Below are positions 8,842 to 19,263 of a stretch of 64,000 nucleotides of DNA, in pieces. This DNA is from Arthrospira sp. PCC 9108. Its GTDB lineage: Bacteria; Cyanobacteriota; Cyanobacteriia; Cyanobacteriales; Microcoleaceae. The notes beneath the pieces are model-generated. The model was given only the letters and a program-made list of their open reading frames with translations, was not told the origin of the DNA and did not search any database. Position 1 is the stretch's first letter; each line of letters opens with the position of its first letter. A program made the translations under genes and the position numbers. The DNA lies in assembly GCA_016745315.1 (NCBI GenBank), contig CP066886.1, positions 6,699,965-6,763,964 of the forward strand. The letters are read 5' to 3'.

Positions 8842-11067
8842 ATGGCAAGTTTTGACAAACCTAGTGGAACTTATGAGCAGGGAGAAAAATCCTCGTCATT
8901 CTATCATAATCAGTCGGATACTGAGAGAGTACAGGAGAAAATTTATCAGTATTTTATCGAGAGGGTAAAACAGGAAAAACCCGATGAAGTTTTGGCTAAG
9001 TTTGAAGCAATATTTCTGAAATTTTCTGGCCCGGTTGACCGGGAAATCAAACAAAGTTTGAAATACCTGATTGCTAAAAATCAACAGCAAAAATTTCAAG
9101 AATTAATCAAGCGCACTTGTTATATTTTAATCAATAACTGGTATGTGGGGAGATATTCTGAGTGTGTACAAAAACTAATTGCCAAGCTGAATGAAGTTAG
9201 ACAGCAGGATTTTGGGGGTGATGATGAAGAGCATATTTGTTTACATAATTGGTTAATTAAATTTTTAAATAGTTCTGATTATCAAGATATTAAGGCAGTC
9301 ACACAGGTAACGGTTAATCAGAATTGGAGCGATCGCTATAAAACCTATTTATTAGTTTCTCAATATGCTAATCCTGACAACTCTTGGGAACATCGAGAAG
9401 TAGCGAGAAATTTATCACAACAACTCCGGGACAAATACAAGTTTGAATTAGCTATGTATTTATCCCGTTCTGAGTCTGCCAGTTATCCCCATAAGGATTT
9501 AAAAAATCCTACTCATCTGGGTGCGGAAGTTATTACTCTAATTAAAAAGGCTATTTCTACTCAAAGTGTCTCCCAAAGCAAAGTCAAAGCCGACCATTTT
9601 TTAGAACAAGTAGAACCCTTAAAATACGGAGACTTTAAACATAAGTTTTATGATTATTTAATGGTGAATGTTGACTCCAAACATCCCTTCAATGTGATTA
9701 GTTCCCGCCTAGATAAAATGCTAAATGATTTAGGCAACCAATGGAGCGATCGTCAGATGAATGCCAATATGATCCAGATAGTTTGTAATCAGACACTGGA
9801 ATTTTTGACCATGAGGAGTAATGGTAATCCTTCCCCTAATTTCACTTTGTCAATGAAGCACGCTACTCATTTGACATTAGCAATTATTTTAATGAAAGTA
9901 GTTTTAATTTCTCCGAACAGTCGAGAGCATCTGGATTTGTGCATTTCTAGGATTATTAGTTATTATCAAAATTCCGATGAACAGCAATGTAAAATTGTCA
10001 TCCAGTTTTTAGAGGTTTTTAACTTAGTCTCTACTTTATTCACCGAAAATATTCAGTATAATTTAGTCTCAATTAAATCTGAGGATGGCATCTTACCATC
10101 AGCCACTGAGCTAGAAACATCTCGGCTATTTTCTCAGTTCCAAGGACTAGACCTGCGCCAGACCAACTTAAAAGGAGTTAACCTGAAAAAGATGGATTTA
10201 ACAGGTGCGGATATGCGAGAAAAAAACCTCGAGGGAATGAGTTTAATTCAACTAGATTTGCGACTGGTAAATTTAGCGAAAGCCAACCTAAGCCATGCTA
10301 TTCTTAACGGTTCTAAATTAGCTGTTGCTAATCTGAAGGGAGCGAATCTGCAAGAGGCAAGTCTGGTAAAAGCAGACCTAAGACGTGCAGATCTGGAAGA
10401 GGTTAATCTGAGTTATGCGAGTCTAACAACTGCTAAGTTACAACGAGCGAATTTGCGATCGGCTTGTTTAATTGAAGCTAATTTAATGGCAGCCAGTTTA
10501 GAAGGCTGTGACCTAAAGGGTGCAGATCTAAGTAATGCCAATTTAGAATCAGCTAAGTTAAACCAGGCTAATTTAGCTCATGCTAATCTACGGGGGGTTA
10601 ATTTACGCAATGCGAACCTGCGAGGGGGTAATTTAGAAGGGGCACATTTAGAAGGTGCAGATCTTAGAGGTGCGGACTTACAGGGTGCTAATTTAAAGGG
10701 TGCTAATTTATACAGAGCCAACTTTTATCAAGCTAATATTACAGAAGGTAATTTTAATGGAGCGAAGCTGAGACGAGTTAATTTTAACCGCAGCGATTTA
10801 CGGGATGCTGAGTTAATAAGAGTTGACCTCAGTAAAAGTCGTTTACGAAGTGCTTGTTTGCGGGGTGCTAATCTAAGTCAGAGTAATTTAAAGGGTGCTG
10901 ATTTGACTCGTGCTGATTTAAGTAATGTTAAATTTACTGGTGCTGATTTGAGTTGTACTTTAATTCGTCATGCTAATTTAAGTGGGGCTGATTTAAGGAA
11001 TGCTAAACTTGAAAAGGCGAACTTATTTGGTAGTAATACTGTAGGCTGTATCAGAAATGATGTATAA
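8842..11067 (+). CDS. Pentapeptide-repeat protein with helical N-terminal domain
   Basis: A 741-residue protein. Residues 1-420 are helical, with no family I recognise. Residues about 430-735 are continuous pentapeptide repeats of the A(D/N)LXX type (ANLKGANLQEASLVKADL is typical), predicted to form a right-handed quadrilateral beta-helix. Such proteins are abundant in cyanobacteria and their roles are mostly unknown. A few mimic DNA and protect gyrase. An AGGGGG ribosome site precedes the ATG. dndE starts only 35 bp downstream on the same strand, so the two may share a transcript. Confidence 0.85.
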   Translation: MASFDKPSGTYEQGEKSSSFYHNQSDTERVQEKIYQYFIERVKQEKPDEVLAKFEAIFLKFSGPVDREIKQSLKYLIAKNQQQKFQELIKRTCYILINNWYVGRYSECVQKLIAKLNEVRQQDFGGDDEEHICLHNWLIKFLNSSDYQDIKAVTQVTVNQNWSDRYKTYLLVSQYANPDNSWEHREVARNLSQQLRDKYKFELAMYLSRSESASYPHKDLKNPTHLGAEVITLIKKAISTQSVSQSKVKADHFLEQVEPLKYGDFKHKFYDYLMVNVDSKHPFNVISSRLDKMLNDLGNQWSDRQMNANMIQIVCNQTLEFLTMRSNGNPSPNFTLSMKHATHLTLAIILMKVVLISPNSREHLDLCISRIISYYQNSDEQQCKIVIQFLEVFNLVSTLFTENIQYNLVSIKSEDGILPSATELETSRLFSQFQGLDLRQTNLKGVNLKKMDLTGADMREKNLEGMSLIQLDLRLVNLAKANLSHAILNGSKLAVANLKGANLQEASLVKADLRRADLEEVNLSYASLTTAKLQRANLRSACLIEANLMAASLEGCDLKGADLSNANLESAKLNQANLAHANLRGVNLRNANLRGGNLEGAHLEGADLRGADLQGANLKGANLYRANFYQANITEGNFNGAKLRRVNFNRSDLRDAELIRVDLSKSRLRSACLRGANLSQSNLKGADLTRADLSNVKFTGADLSCTLIRHANLSGADLRNAKLEKANLFGSNTVGCIRNDV

Positions 11068-11102
11068 CTTTTAACAGAAACTGTTAGAGAGTTACTGAGA
11101 TT

Positions 11103-11486
11103 ATGGAATCACCAGTTGAGCGTTTTCGCTTATCGGAAACAGCTAAGGACCAATTGATTAAACTGAAACGAATCACTAAAATTGACCAATGGAATATTTT
11201 ATGTCGCTGGGGTTTCTGTCGTTCCCTTGGGGAGTCGAGTCCCCCTTCTCCGGTGCCGATCGCTAATTATAGTAATGTGGAACTAACCTGGCGAGTGTTT
11301 GCGGGTGAGATGTCTAATATTTTAACAACTGCTCTCAAACAACGCTGTTATGAGGATGGCTTAGGAACTTCGCCGGAAACCCTCGAACAACAATTTCGGC
11401 TACATTTACACCGAGGTATTGGCTATTTGGCGGGGGATAGTGAACTGCAAACCCTAGAAGACTTAACAGATTTAGTGTTAAAATGA
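11103..11486 (+). CDS. dndE: DNA sulfur modification protein DndE
   Basis: A 127-residue protein matching DndE in size and in the N-terminal block RFRLSETAKDQLIKLK, then WNILCRWGFCRSLGE, where Trp/Asn, Leu-Cys-Arg and the Cys-Arg-Ser run are the family hallmark. DndE is a small helical oligomeric component of the DndCDE complex and has been reported to bind nicked DNA. It is needed for putting phosphorothioate sulfur into DNA. It lies about 20 kb from dndBCD and follows a pentapeptide-repeat gene by 35 bp, so it is not in the dnd operon. No strong ribosome site precedes the ATG. Confidence 0.85.
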   Translation: MESPVERFRLSETAKDQLIKLKRITKIDQWNILCRWGFCRSLGESSPPSPVPIANYSNVELTWRVFAGEMSNILTTALKQRCYEDGLGTSPETLEQQFRLHLHRGIGYLAGDSELQTLEDLTDLVLK

Positions 11487-11633
11487 AAGTATTGGTGCGA
11501 GACGTTTACTGTAATAGTGAATAAGAGACAACTGTGAAAGTATTTGATAGGGTGTTTTGCTTAGGTAACAAATATTAAGCCCGGTGGAGTTATGGCTAAT
11601 CCGGGTTTTTGTAAATCTTGGGGGATTGAGATT

Positions 11634-12044
11634 ATGGCAACTATTAAATCCAGGAAATACCATAATGTTATGGAAGATCTAGTGTCTGAGGAAGTCCGAC
11701 GACAGTTAGTTTCGATGTCTCCTCGGCTAACTCAATATATTAAACGGGTGGAGGTAGAAACCTATGCTTTAAACCGTTTACCACCTCTGTATGCTTGCAG
11801 TAGAGAAGGATGGCTACATCAAAAGCGGCGGGGGACTGAGGACTGTTATGAGCAGGTAAAAATAGCAGTGCGTCAGGCTTTGGCTGCTGTTCAGCGGGAT
11901 TTGTTGAGAAATTCGACTCCCTTGGTAGGGGATGAGGAGGAACACAAAACTGCCACCACAGCTACTCATCCCGTGACTAAGGGATCTAAAGACCCTGAGC
12001 AATATAAATATTTGCGTAAAAGTAACTCTTATTACAACCGTTAG
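11634..12044 (+). CDS. ComFB-domain protein
   Basis: A 136-residue protein with the ComFB fold: an N-terminal helix YHNVMEDLVSEEVRRQL, then YALNRLPPLYACSREGW, the conserved ALNRLPP(R/L)Y core. Cyanobacterial ComFB-domain proteins have recently been described as receptors for cyclic dinucleotides that influence cell size or competence. Whether this copy binds a nucleotide is inference. I chose the ATG before ATIKSRKYHN. An in-frame ATG 42 bp upstream at 11592 would add 14 residues of poor quality. The stop overlaps that of the convergent HTH gene by 3 bp. Confidence 0.72.
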   Translation: MATIKSRKYHNVMEDLVSEEVRRQLVSMSPRLTQYIKRVEVETYALNRLPPLYACSREGWLHQKRRGTEDCYEQVKIAVRQALAAVQRDLLRNSTPLVGDEEEHKTATTATHPVTKGSKDPEQYKYLRKSNSYYNR

Positions 12045-13189
12045 GGGTTATGAATAAAGTTGCTTAACTCCATGCTGATTAATTCCTGTGGGATTAATTC
12101 TGGGGAGATTCTTTCGGGTGGGGCGATATCTGCTCCTAAAACAATACCTTGCTGATGGTTTTTTAAACCTGGTACGGCTGATTTGGCTTCGGATTCAGAT
12201 TTACTATCGGGTTTAATCTCAGGTAGATCTGGGGGTAATTCAGTTTCTGGGAGAGGTTGATCCGCTATCCAAGCAATGCCACCCAGGGAAGCTGCTAAAA
12301 TGGCGGTATAACCCAGATATAGGTGAACAGAATTCAGATAAAACCTAGAGTCTAATTCAATTTTTGACCACGAACGAACTAGGGTCGGGTCAGGATTGGG
12401 AGTGGGTAGGAATCCGGCTAAAGCACTGCCGTTAAGTCCGAGAGCATTGCCTAAACGACATATAAACCCTCTCAAATAGATATCTTCGGGTAGGCGATCT
12501 ATTTGACCTTTTTCGATCGCTTGTATAACTTTAACTGGGATGAGAGTGTGATGATGAATTTCTGCTAAGGTTATGCCCTTATCGGCGCGGGTTTTTTGTA
12601 ATTTTTTGCCAATTTGACACAGGCAATTTTCCCGCCTTTTTTGAGATTTTTCCGCCTCTTGTGCGCGGGTGAGTTTTTGAGGTTTTTTCTTCTTGGCTGT
12701 GGTGGTCTTGGGTTTGGGGGTGGGATCTTTTTGACGGGTTTTTAATTGGCTATGGGATTTATCGTGATCCTCTGGTGAGGATACGGGAGAATTATCTGTT
12801 GGAGGTTTGGGTTTTTTGGCAGATACTTCTACTTTTGACGGGGATGAGGAGGTTTCAGATGTGGGCTGAGGTGTTGGAGAATGGACGGAAGGCTGCGGCG
12901 GTGGGATAATGACGGTTTGATCGGCGCTGACTAACATCATTCTCTGCTGTCTGATTAACTGTTTAACAGAAAGCTGGATCGCCTCTCTACCAACTGCTTT
13001 GATGACTATTTCAGCTTTAGTGGCGGCTTCCCCTAACATCTTTTGGAGGCTTTGCATAGCAATCTGATAAACTTCGCTCTTGTGCAATTCTGCCTCAATC
13101 TTATATAAAAGCGATCGCATATCCTCTGAGGAAATCTCGGCAGCCATCCCGGCGGCGCTGAAGTTAACTGTAGGATTAATATCGTGCAT
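12041..13189 (-). CDS. RodZ-like HTH membrane protein
   Basis: A 382-residue protein. Residues 1-85 are helical. A Pro/Ser/Lys-rich linker follows at about 95-190. A RodZ/HTH_25-type helix-turn-helix occupies about 192-262 (LQKTRADKGITLAEIHHHT, then EDIYLRGFICRLGNALGL). One membrane segment is at about 290-310 (YLGYTAILAASLGGIAWIA), with a short acidic periplasmic tail. RodZ links MreB to the membrane, but this protein has an extra N-terminal domain and is 8 kb from mreB, so it could equally be a cyanobacterial RodZ paralogue with another partner. It is convergent with the ComFB gene. Confidence 0.72.
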   Translation of the reverse strand: MHDINPTVNFSAAGMAAEISSEDMRSLLYKIEAELHKSEVYQIAMQSLQKMLGEAATKAEIVIKAVGREAIQLSVKQLIRQQRMMLVSADQTVIIPPPQPSVHSPTPQPTSETSSSPSKVEVSAKKPKPPTDNSPVSSPEDHDKSHSQLKTRQKDPTPKPKTTTAKKKKPQKLTRAQEAEKSQKRRENCLCQIGKKLQKTRADKGITLAEIHHHTLIPVKVIQAIEKGQIDRLPEDIYLRGFICRLGNALGLNGSALAGFLPTPNPDPTLVRSWSKIELDSRFYLNSVHLYLGYTAILAASLGGIAWIADQPLPETELPPDLPEIKPDSKSESEAKSAVPGLKNHQQGIVLGADIAPPERISPELIPQELISMELSNFIHNP

Positions 13190-13364
13190 TATCGGTCTCC
13201 CCTAATCCAAGTTCTATAATTCATTTTTCAATGGGTTGATTCTCAGTCCGGATGAGGATCAAAAGAATCTTGATTGTGTCCTGTGTCGGTAAAGTCGGCT
13301 AGATAGCTGAATTAGAGGAGGGTTTCAGGGAAGGTCGGCTATATCTTATAATTAGGTATTTATA

Positions 13365-16300
13365 TTAACCCAACCCAGATAAGGTAAATGCAGCCCAGTA
13401 GTAGGGGTTAGCAAAAGGAAATTCTTGTAAGTTGAGGCTGGCTAAAATGGTTTTTTGGTCATTAATTTGTTTCAGGTTTTCGGGAGTTTTCACCTGCTCA
13501 AAATAGCTCTCTAATTCGGGCTGGTAAGTTTCCATTAACTCGGTTTTGGTTAAACTTCTGAGTCGAATTTGAGCCTGTTTTAGGGCTTCTAGGGGGCTTA
13601 ATTCTTGACGATATTGATAGTAGAATTGGCTAAAAATGGCGGTGGGAATTTCTCCGGCTGACCATTGGGGATAAATAACTGTTGTGGCTCCCATACCCAG
13701 AAAGGCACTACTAAAGTTGATGAATTGTTGATCTATTAGGGAAGAGGTGCGGTTTTGGTCTGAAGCTGTTGTATAGGTCTGACAGCGGGAAATGAATACT
13801 TCTAGGATTTGGGGCGATCGCATATTGAACAGGTCTTGTAGAGATATAGATTCTGTGCCTAAATTGAGTTGAGAGGATAGGGGATTATCCATATTAAAGC
13901 TCATGGGATTTCCGATATATAAAACCTGGGCAGATTTCAGTAATTTTTGATACTGATTGAGGTTAATATTGTCATTTAGCAACTGTTCTGAGGGGATAGA
14001 ATAGCGTTGAGCTAAGGCTGCACATTCATAAGTTGCTAGTAGTGAGGTAGGTTGAGAATTGCCCATTAATCCCCATGGGGTTGAGATGTTTAATGCTGTG
14101 ATCGGAGACTGAGGCTGAGACTGGCGGGCTTCTCTAACTTGACGGGATAAATTGAGAATATGGCTACTGGGGGCGATTCTGACCCGGAAGCGATCGCCTA
14201 AAAATTCCTCGCCGCCAGCAATTGGTAAAGCGACAAACGGACAGCGATGTAAGACTAAATTCGGAATAATTAGCAGTTCGTCAACTTCCACAAGATGTTC
14301 ACTAATTAGGCGGTCTATATCCAGACGTTGAGCCAATTCTGCCAACATATCTTTCATGCGATCGCGGCTATTTTTGGGAGTTTCTATATCCAATTTTAGC
14401 CAATAATTAGTCAACCAAGTTTCTAAGCTGTCGCCTGGTTGTTCAGGACATATATGCAGGGCAATTTCTACGGTGTTTGTAGCTGACCAAGCATCATCAT
14501 TACTGCTCTGTTTTACTATAAAAATATAGGCGCACTTTTCCGATGTATAGAAACTTAATAAAGCCGTTCGAGAATGTATGAAAGTCTGTAGGATTTCTTG
14601 ACTCCACGGTTCAACTCGCAGCAGACCCGCCAGGAAGGGGTCTAGGGAGCGGATCTGATTAATCAATTGGTCATTTTGAGTGGCTAAACCATTGAGTGTA
14701 GCCGTTTCCGCCCGGAATATAGCAATACTATTCATCCTAATTCCTGCTGCGGCAAACTGTTTCATTTCATCAGACTGACGGCGAAAATGGAGGGTGTCAA
14801 TTTGCTGCTGAAGCCGTTGATATTTTTCGACAAGTTCAGTTAATTGTTGATCTATTCCGGCATAATTATTAGACAGCAAGCGGACTAAATGTTGAATGCG
14901 GAAACGTTCCCCATATTCAAAAGCTAACTGCTGCTCATTAGCATTAATACAGGTCTGCACCATGCGACTATATAACCCGGCGACTTCCCTAGTAACTTCG
15001 TGGCGATGAGTGGCGGGAATAATATTTGTGTAACTGTTTTCTACAGTGTCAATGGCTCGACTATAACCTGATATAGCCAAGGACCAATTTTGTTGCGAAA
15101 AGCCGATATCCCCCAGATGTCTGGCTGCTAGTAAACAGTGCATAGGAAGGGTTAAAGGTGTGGTTTTTTCTAAACTTTGTTCAAAGGCTTGAATCGCATT
15201 ATCAAAGTCTTTAATAGTTTGGTATGTTTGACCTAAATTATTAAGGGCTTTGACTTCTTGGCGCAGGTCTCCGGTTTCTTTGGCGATCGCTAAGGCTTGT
15301 TGATAGTTGTCAATGGCATTCTGTGCTTCTCCTTGGCGATAATAGGTATCGCCTAAATTGAGTAAAGCGATTATTTGTCCTTGGCTTGACTGCATTTGTT
15401 GTGTTAACTGGAGATGCTGTTTATGGTAGGCGATCGCTTGCTCTAAATCTCCTTTAATTTGATAGGTCATCCCCATATTACTCAGGCTATTTGCCACCCC
15501 AAAATTATAATTAATACTGCGGGCAATTTTCAGGGCTTGATGGTGGGTTGCCGTGGCGTTATCATACTGTTTGATGGCAGTATATGCACTTCCCAAACTA
15601 GCTAAAAAGCTGGTTTCTCCGAATTTATAACCTAATTCCTCGGCTTTTTCGGCGGCTTTTTTCGTATGGGCGATCGCTTCTTCGTAGCGCCCCAAAGTAG
15701 AGTATAATTGACCCAAAGAACCCAGCACATTGACCTCCCCAAAACGATAGTTAATTTTTTGGGTAATTTCTAAAGCCTGCTGATAGCCAAACAAGGCTTG
15801 ATCATGTTGACCAATAGCATAGCAAACATGGGCAAGACTGCTGTAGGCGTTGGCTTCTCCCTGGGGATATTGAGTTTTTCGGGCTACAGCTAAACACTGT
15901 TGATGGGCGGATATAGCTTGTTCATATTGTCCTAAAGAATGATAGATATTACCTAATTTACCCAAACAATTAATCGCCCCGCGATGGTTATTGACTTCCT
16001 GATAAAGAATCAGGGCTTCTTGCCAAGATTTAAAGGCTTCCTGGAATTCATTATTTTGGAACTGTTGAACTCCCTGTTTGAAAAGTTCCTCAGCTTGGGA
16101 TTGTTTAGCTGTAATTTGTTCAGGAGTTAGGACAGGTAACTCAGGTTTTGGTTGGTCAGAAACTTGGGAGGATGCTGTGGTCGCCACTGCTGGTACAGGT
16201 TGAGCGACGGGTTGGGGTTGTGGGGCTGGAATTTTCTGCTGAATGAGAGTCGAGACATTGCCAAACTCTTGAATTTGAGTGGCTATTTCTGTTAATCGTT

Positions 16301-16478
16301 GGGCATCTTCTTCACAATTTCGCTCTACAAGAACTTGGCAAACTTCCTGTAAAAATGGCACAAAATCCTCGTCAATTACGGCCATATTGCCTTGGAGGAC
16401 TTGCAGATATTTCTCTGGAGAGTATACAAGCAAACTGTAAACAATTTCGTAGTAGGCTTGCTGAAGATGTTCATCCAT
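13365..16478 (-). CDS. TPR-CHAT domain protein, catalytic His apparently lost
   Basis: About 1037 residues. An N-terminal helical part leads into roughly eight TPR units of the Tetratricopeptide_12 type (AINCLGKLGNIYHSLGQYEQA and relatives, residues about 130-480). A C-terminal CHAT caspase-like domain spans about 700-1037 and ends PFANPYYWAAFTLSGLG. In CHAT proteases the motif HFACHG carries the His and SACET the Cys. Here the first is replaced by VLYIGNPM and the second reads ISRCQTY, so Cys remains and His is missing. It may be a non-catalytic paralogue. ATG at 16478 was preferred to a GTG at 16514. Confidence 0.8.
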   Translation of the reverse strand: MDEHLQQAYYEIVYSLLVYSPEKYLQVLQGNMAVIDEDFVPFLQEVCQVLVERNCEEDAQRLTEIATQIQEFGNVSTLIQQKIPAPQPQPVAQPVPAVATTASSQVSDQPKPELPVLTPEQITAKQSQAEELFKQGVQQFQNNEFQEAFKSWQEALILYQEVNNHRGAINCLGKLGNIYHSLGQYEQAISAHQQCLAVARKTQYPQGEANAYSSLAHVCYAIGQHDQALFGYQQALEITQKINYRFGEVNVLGSLGQLYSTLGRYEEAIAHTKKAAEKAEELGYKFGETSFLASLGSAYTAIKQYDNATATHHQALKIARSINYNFGVANSLSNMGMTYQIKGDLEQAIAYHKQHLQLTQQMQSSQGQIIALLNLGDTYYRQGEAQNAIDNYQQALAIAKETGDLRQEVKALNNLGQTYQTIKDFDNAIQAFEQSLEKTTPLTLPMHCLLAARHLGDIGFSQQNWSLAISGYSRAIDTVENSYTNIIPATHRHEVTREVAGLYSRMVQTCINANEQQLAFEYGERFRIQHLVRLLSNNYAGIDQQLTELVEKYQRLQQQIDTLHFRRQSDEMKQFAAAGIRMNSIAIFRAETATLNGLATQNDQLINQIRSLDPFLAGLLRVEPWSQEILQTFIHSRTALLSFYTSEKCAYIFIVKQSSNDDAWSATNTVEIALHICPEQPGDSLETWLTNYWLKLDIETPKNSRDRMKDMLAELAQRLDIDRLISEHLVEVDELLIIPNLVLHRCPFVALPIAGGEEFLGDRFRVRIAPSSHILNLSRQVREARQSQPQSPITALNISTPWGLMGNSQPTSLLATYECAALAQRYSIPSEQLLNDNINLNQYQKLLKSAQVLYIGNPMSFNMDNPLSSQLNLGTESISLQDLFNMRSPQILEVFISRCQTYTTASDQNRTSSLIDQQFINFSSAFLGMGATTVIYPQWSAGEIPTAIFSQFYYQYRQELSPLEALKQAQIRLRSLTKTELMETYQPELESYFEQVKTPENLKQINDQKTILASLNLQEFPFANPYYWAAFTLSGLG

Positions 16479-16706
16479 TGCGATCGCGATTGATTGTTTA
16501 GGTCGGTTTGGCACTTGGGGTACAGAGCCAGAGATTATGGGAACACTCCCGACAAGATCTCCCCCTCGAATTTTACCAAGATCAATAGCTATTTACCACA
16601 GACTTGATCTGATTTCCGTTAATTGTTCCTATTCTCCACCGGGATGGTTGCACTAGGGAGAAGGAGAATGGGAGGAATGAGTCTAGGAATAGTGTTCGGC
16701 AATTCT

Positions 16707-18484
16707 CTAACTGCTAAATTGCTGGGAATAGAAATAAGCATAACGACCACCAAGTGCTAATAATTCAGTATGAGTTCCGGATTCGGTAATTGTACCATGT
16801 TCAACTACTAAAATGCGATCGGAGCGGCGGACGGTGGCTAATCGGTGGGCGATAATAAAAACGGTTCGACCCTCCATGAGTCTTTCTAAGGCTTGTTGAA
16901 TTAGGGTTTCTGATTCGGAATCTAGGGATGATGTCGCCTCATCCAGAATTAGGATTCTGGGGTTTAATAAGACAGCCCTGGCGATCGCAATTCGTTGTCT
17001 TTGTCCACCGGATAAGTTGACTCCCCGTTCCCCTACTATGGTTTGATAACCTTCGGGAAATTGGCTGATAAAATCATGGGCGTTAGCGATTTGGGCGGCG
17101 GATTTTACCTGTTCAATATTATAATCAGTTTGACCAAAGGCAATGTTTTGGGCAATATTACCAGAAAATAATGTCACTTCCTGGGGTACTATGCCAATTT
17201 GTCTACGGAGACTGGGAAGGGTGACATCTCGAATGTCTATATCATCAATCAGAATTTGCCCCTGTTGGCGATCATAAAATCTAGGGAGGAGGCTAACAAT
17301 TGTGCTTTTTCCGGCCCCTGATGCACCGACTAAGGCTACCATTTGCCCTGGTTCTACTAAGAGATTAAAATCGACGAGAACGGGCTTATTAGGGGCAGAA
17401 TCTTGGCTGTAATTATGGCTGTTTTGTGTAAAGGTGGGATAGGTAAAGCTGACATGACGATATTCAACTTTTCCTTTGACGTGAGGAAGGGCGATCGCAT
17501 CAGGTTTTTCTATGACGTTTGGCTGAATGGCGAATAGTTCAAAAATGCGATCGCAGGAGGCTTCTCCCTGTTTGAAATCACTATAATTACTGGTGGTTAA
17601 AGCAATCGGATCAATCAATAAAGCTACGGCGGTCACATAACTAATAAAACCTGTTCCGGTTAGCTGACCTTGGGAAATTTGCCAGCCTCCTAAGAAAAAC
17701 AAAAAGACTACACTCATAGCTTCCAAAAACCCCACTACTACAAACTGTAGGGCTTTAATTCTTTCCGCCAAAAATTTCGCCTGTCGGTTATGTTCTGCTT
17801 CTAGGGAAAATCGAGATATTTCGTAATCTTCGGCGGCGAAGGCTTGCACTAAACGGATGCCGCTAAATACTTCCGTCAAGAGGGCGGAAAGGTTAGAAAT
17901 ACGGGTTTGACTTTGGCGGGTAAAGGCGAGGAGTTTTTCCCCAAACCAGCCAATTAATAGCGCCATCAGAGGGGCAATAATTAGGGTGGCTAGGGTTAGT
18001 TTCCAGTTCAGATAAAGCATATAGCCGAGAACGACTATTAGCTGCAAAATGCAGGGGATAAATTGATGAAATAATTTGTTAATGACTTCGCCAATTTTAT
18101 CTATATCTTCGGTGAGACGATAGGATAAGTCTCCGGTTTTGGCGGTTTCAAAGTAACCAACATTTAGCCGATGAAGATGACTATATACTTGTTTTCGCAG
18201 GTCTAGGGCGATGCTTAAGGCTGCTTTGGCCATCAGGGTATCTTGACCATATTGGACAGTTCCCCGAATTAGAAATATAATGGCAGCAACCCCAGCAATT
18301 TGGGCGATCGCTTCTACATCCCCCGACCAATATATCCGGCTATTTGACCCATTAGCCAAGCTAATAGCGGCCAAAATGCGGTAAACACGAGGGTACAGGT
18401 TAGGGCTTTGGTGATCGTTCGTGACTGGGGACGAACATAGGGCAATAGTTGCCAGTAACTTGATGATTGTTTCAAGGATGCCAC
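16707..18484 (-). pseudogene. ABC exporter (fused membrane-ATPase), N-terminal frameshift
   Basis: A type I ABC exporter half-transporter. Intact ATPase motifs are Walker A GASGAGKSTIVSLLPRFY, Q-loop VPQEVTLFSG, signature LSGGQRQRIAIARA, Walker B ILILDEATSSLDSE and H-loop IIAHRLATV. The open frame from a TTG at 18374 lacks the first membrane helix. That helix is present in another frame from a GTG at 18484 (ASLKQSSSYWQLLPYV, then FTAFWPLLAWLMGQIAG). The two frames meet at a five-C run (18320-18324). One extra base there gives a normal 592-residue protein. It is either a real frameshift or a sequencing undercall. Confidence 0.82.
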
Positions 18485-18604
18485 AGATATTAATACTATT
18501 TGTTTAGGATATCAGTTGTTAAGTCTCTGGAATTTGCTAATTGTCAATTGAAGTTGTAATCAAATATGAATTTTCGATTGTTTTAGCTGATTTTACCCGA
18601 CAAC

Positions 18605-19237
18605 ATGAATAATAAACTTACTCAACAACAGTTAGATCAGGTGATTGCTGAGGTTGAACGCCTATCGCAAATGCAGGAAACTGAACTCGATCGCCAACAG
18701 GTCCAAGAAATTCTGGAGTAATTAAATTTACCTACTGAAAATCTTGATCAGGCGCTGATGCAGGTTCGCCGTCGGGAAGTCTTGGCGGCAGAAACCAAGC
18801 GAAACCGAATCTTGATGATAGGATTGGGATTAGCTTCTGTAGCTATTGTCGGTGGCGGTTCCCTGTGGTTTTATCAACAACAACAGGCGATCGCCCAAGT
18901 TTATGCTAACCCAAATCAAAGCCGTTTGACCTTAGAACGATTCGACCGGGTTAGTCATTTTGACATCATAGACCGTCAGAACTCCCCCACAGTTTACTAT
19001 CAAGTTAGGTTACAACAAACTCCCAAGGGTCGTCAACTAGAATTAGGATGTAATTGGATTAATCCTTTAGGTCAACTCGCCCACCAAAATCGCTATCAAA
19101 CTCGTACAATTGATAAGAATGTCTGGAATACTCGCTGTCGGCATCAGTTGGGTCCGACTTCACCACCGGGAACTTGGCAGGTGGAAATGTTTTTAGGCGA
19201 TCGTATTTTAAGCCAATCAGAATTTATCGTTAAATAA
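18605..19237 (+). pseudogene. Small membrane protein gene with in-frame stop
   Basis: The frame opens at 18605 (MNNKLTQQQLDQVIAEVERL), reaches a TAA at 18719-18721, and continues in the same frame as NLPTENLDQALMQVRRREVL. It then has a membrane segment at about residues 75-95 and an extracytoplasmic domain to 19237. The whole would be 210 residues. In the context EILE-stop-LNLP the stop stands where Glu or Gln is expected, so a single substitution explains it. The downstream piece (159 residues from 18758) could still be made. I do not recognise the family. The gene is divergent from the damaged ABC exporter. Confidence 0.65.
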
Positions 19238-19263
19238 CAGCAGTTAAATCACATTAATAATTA

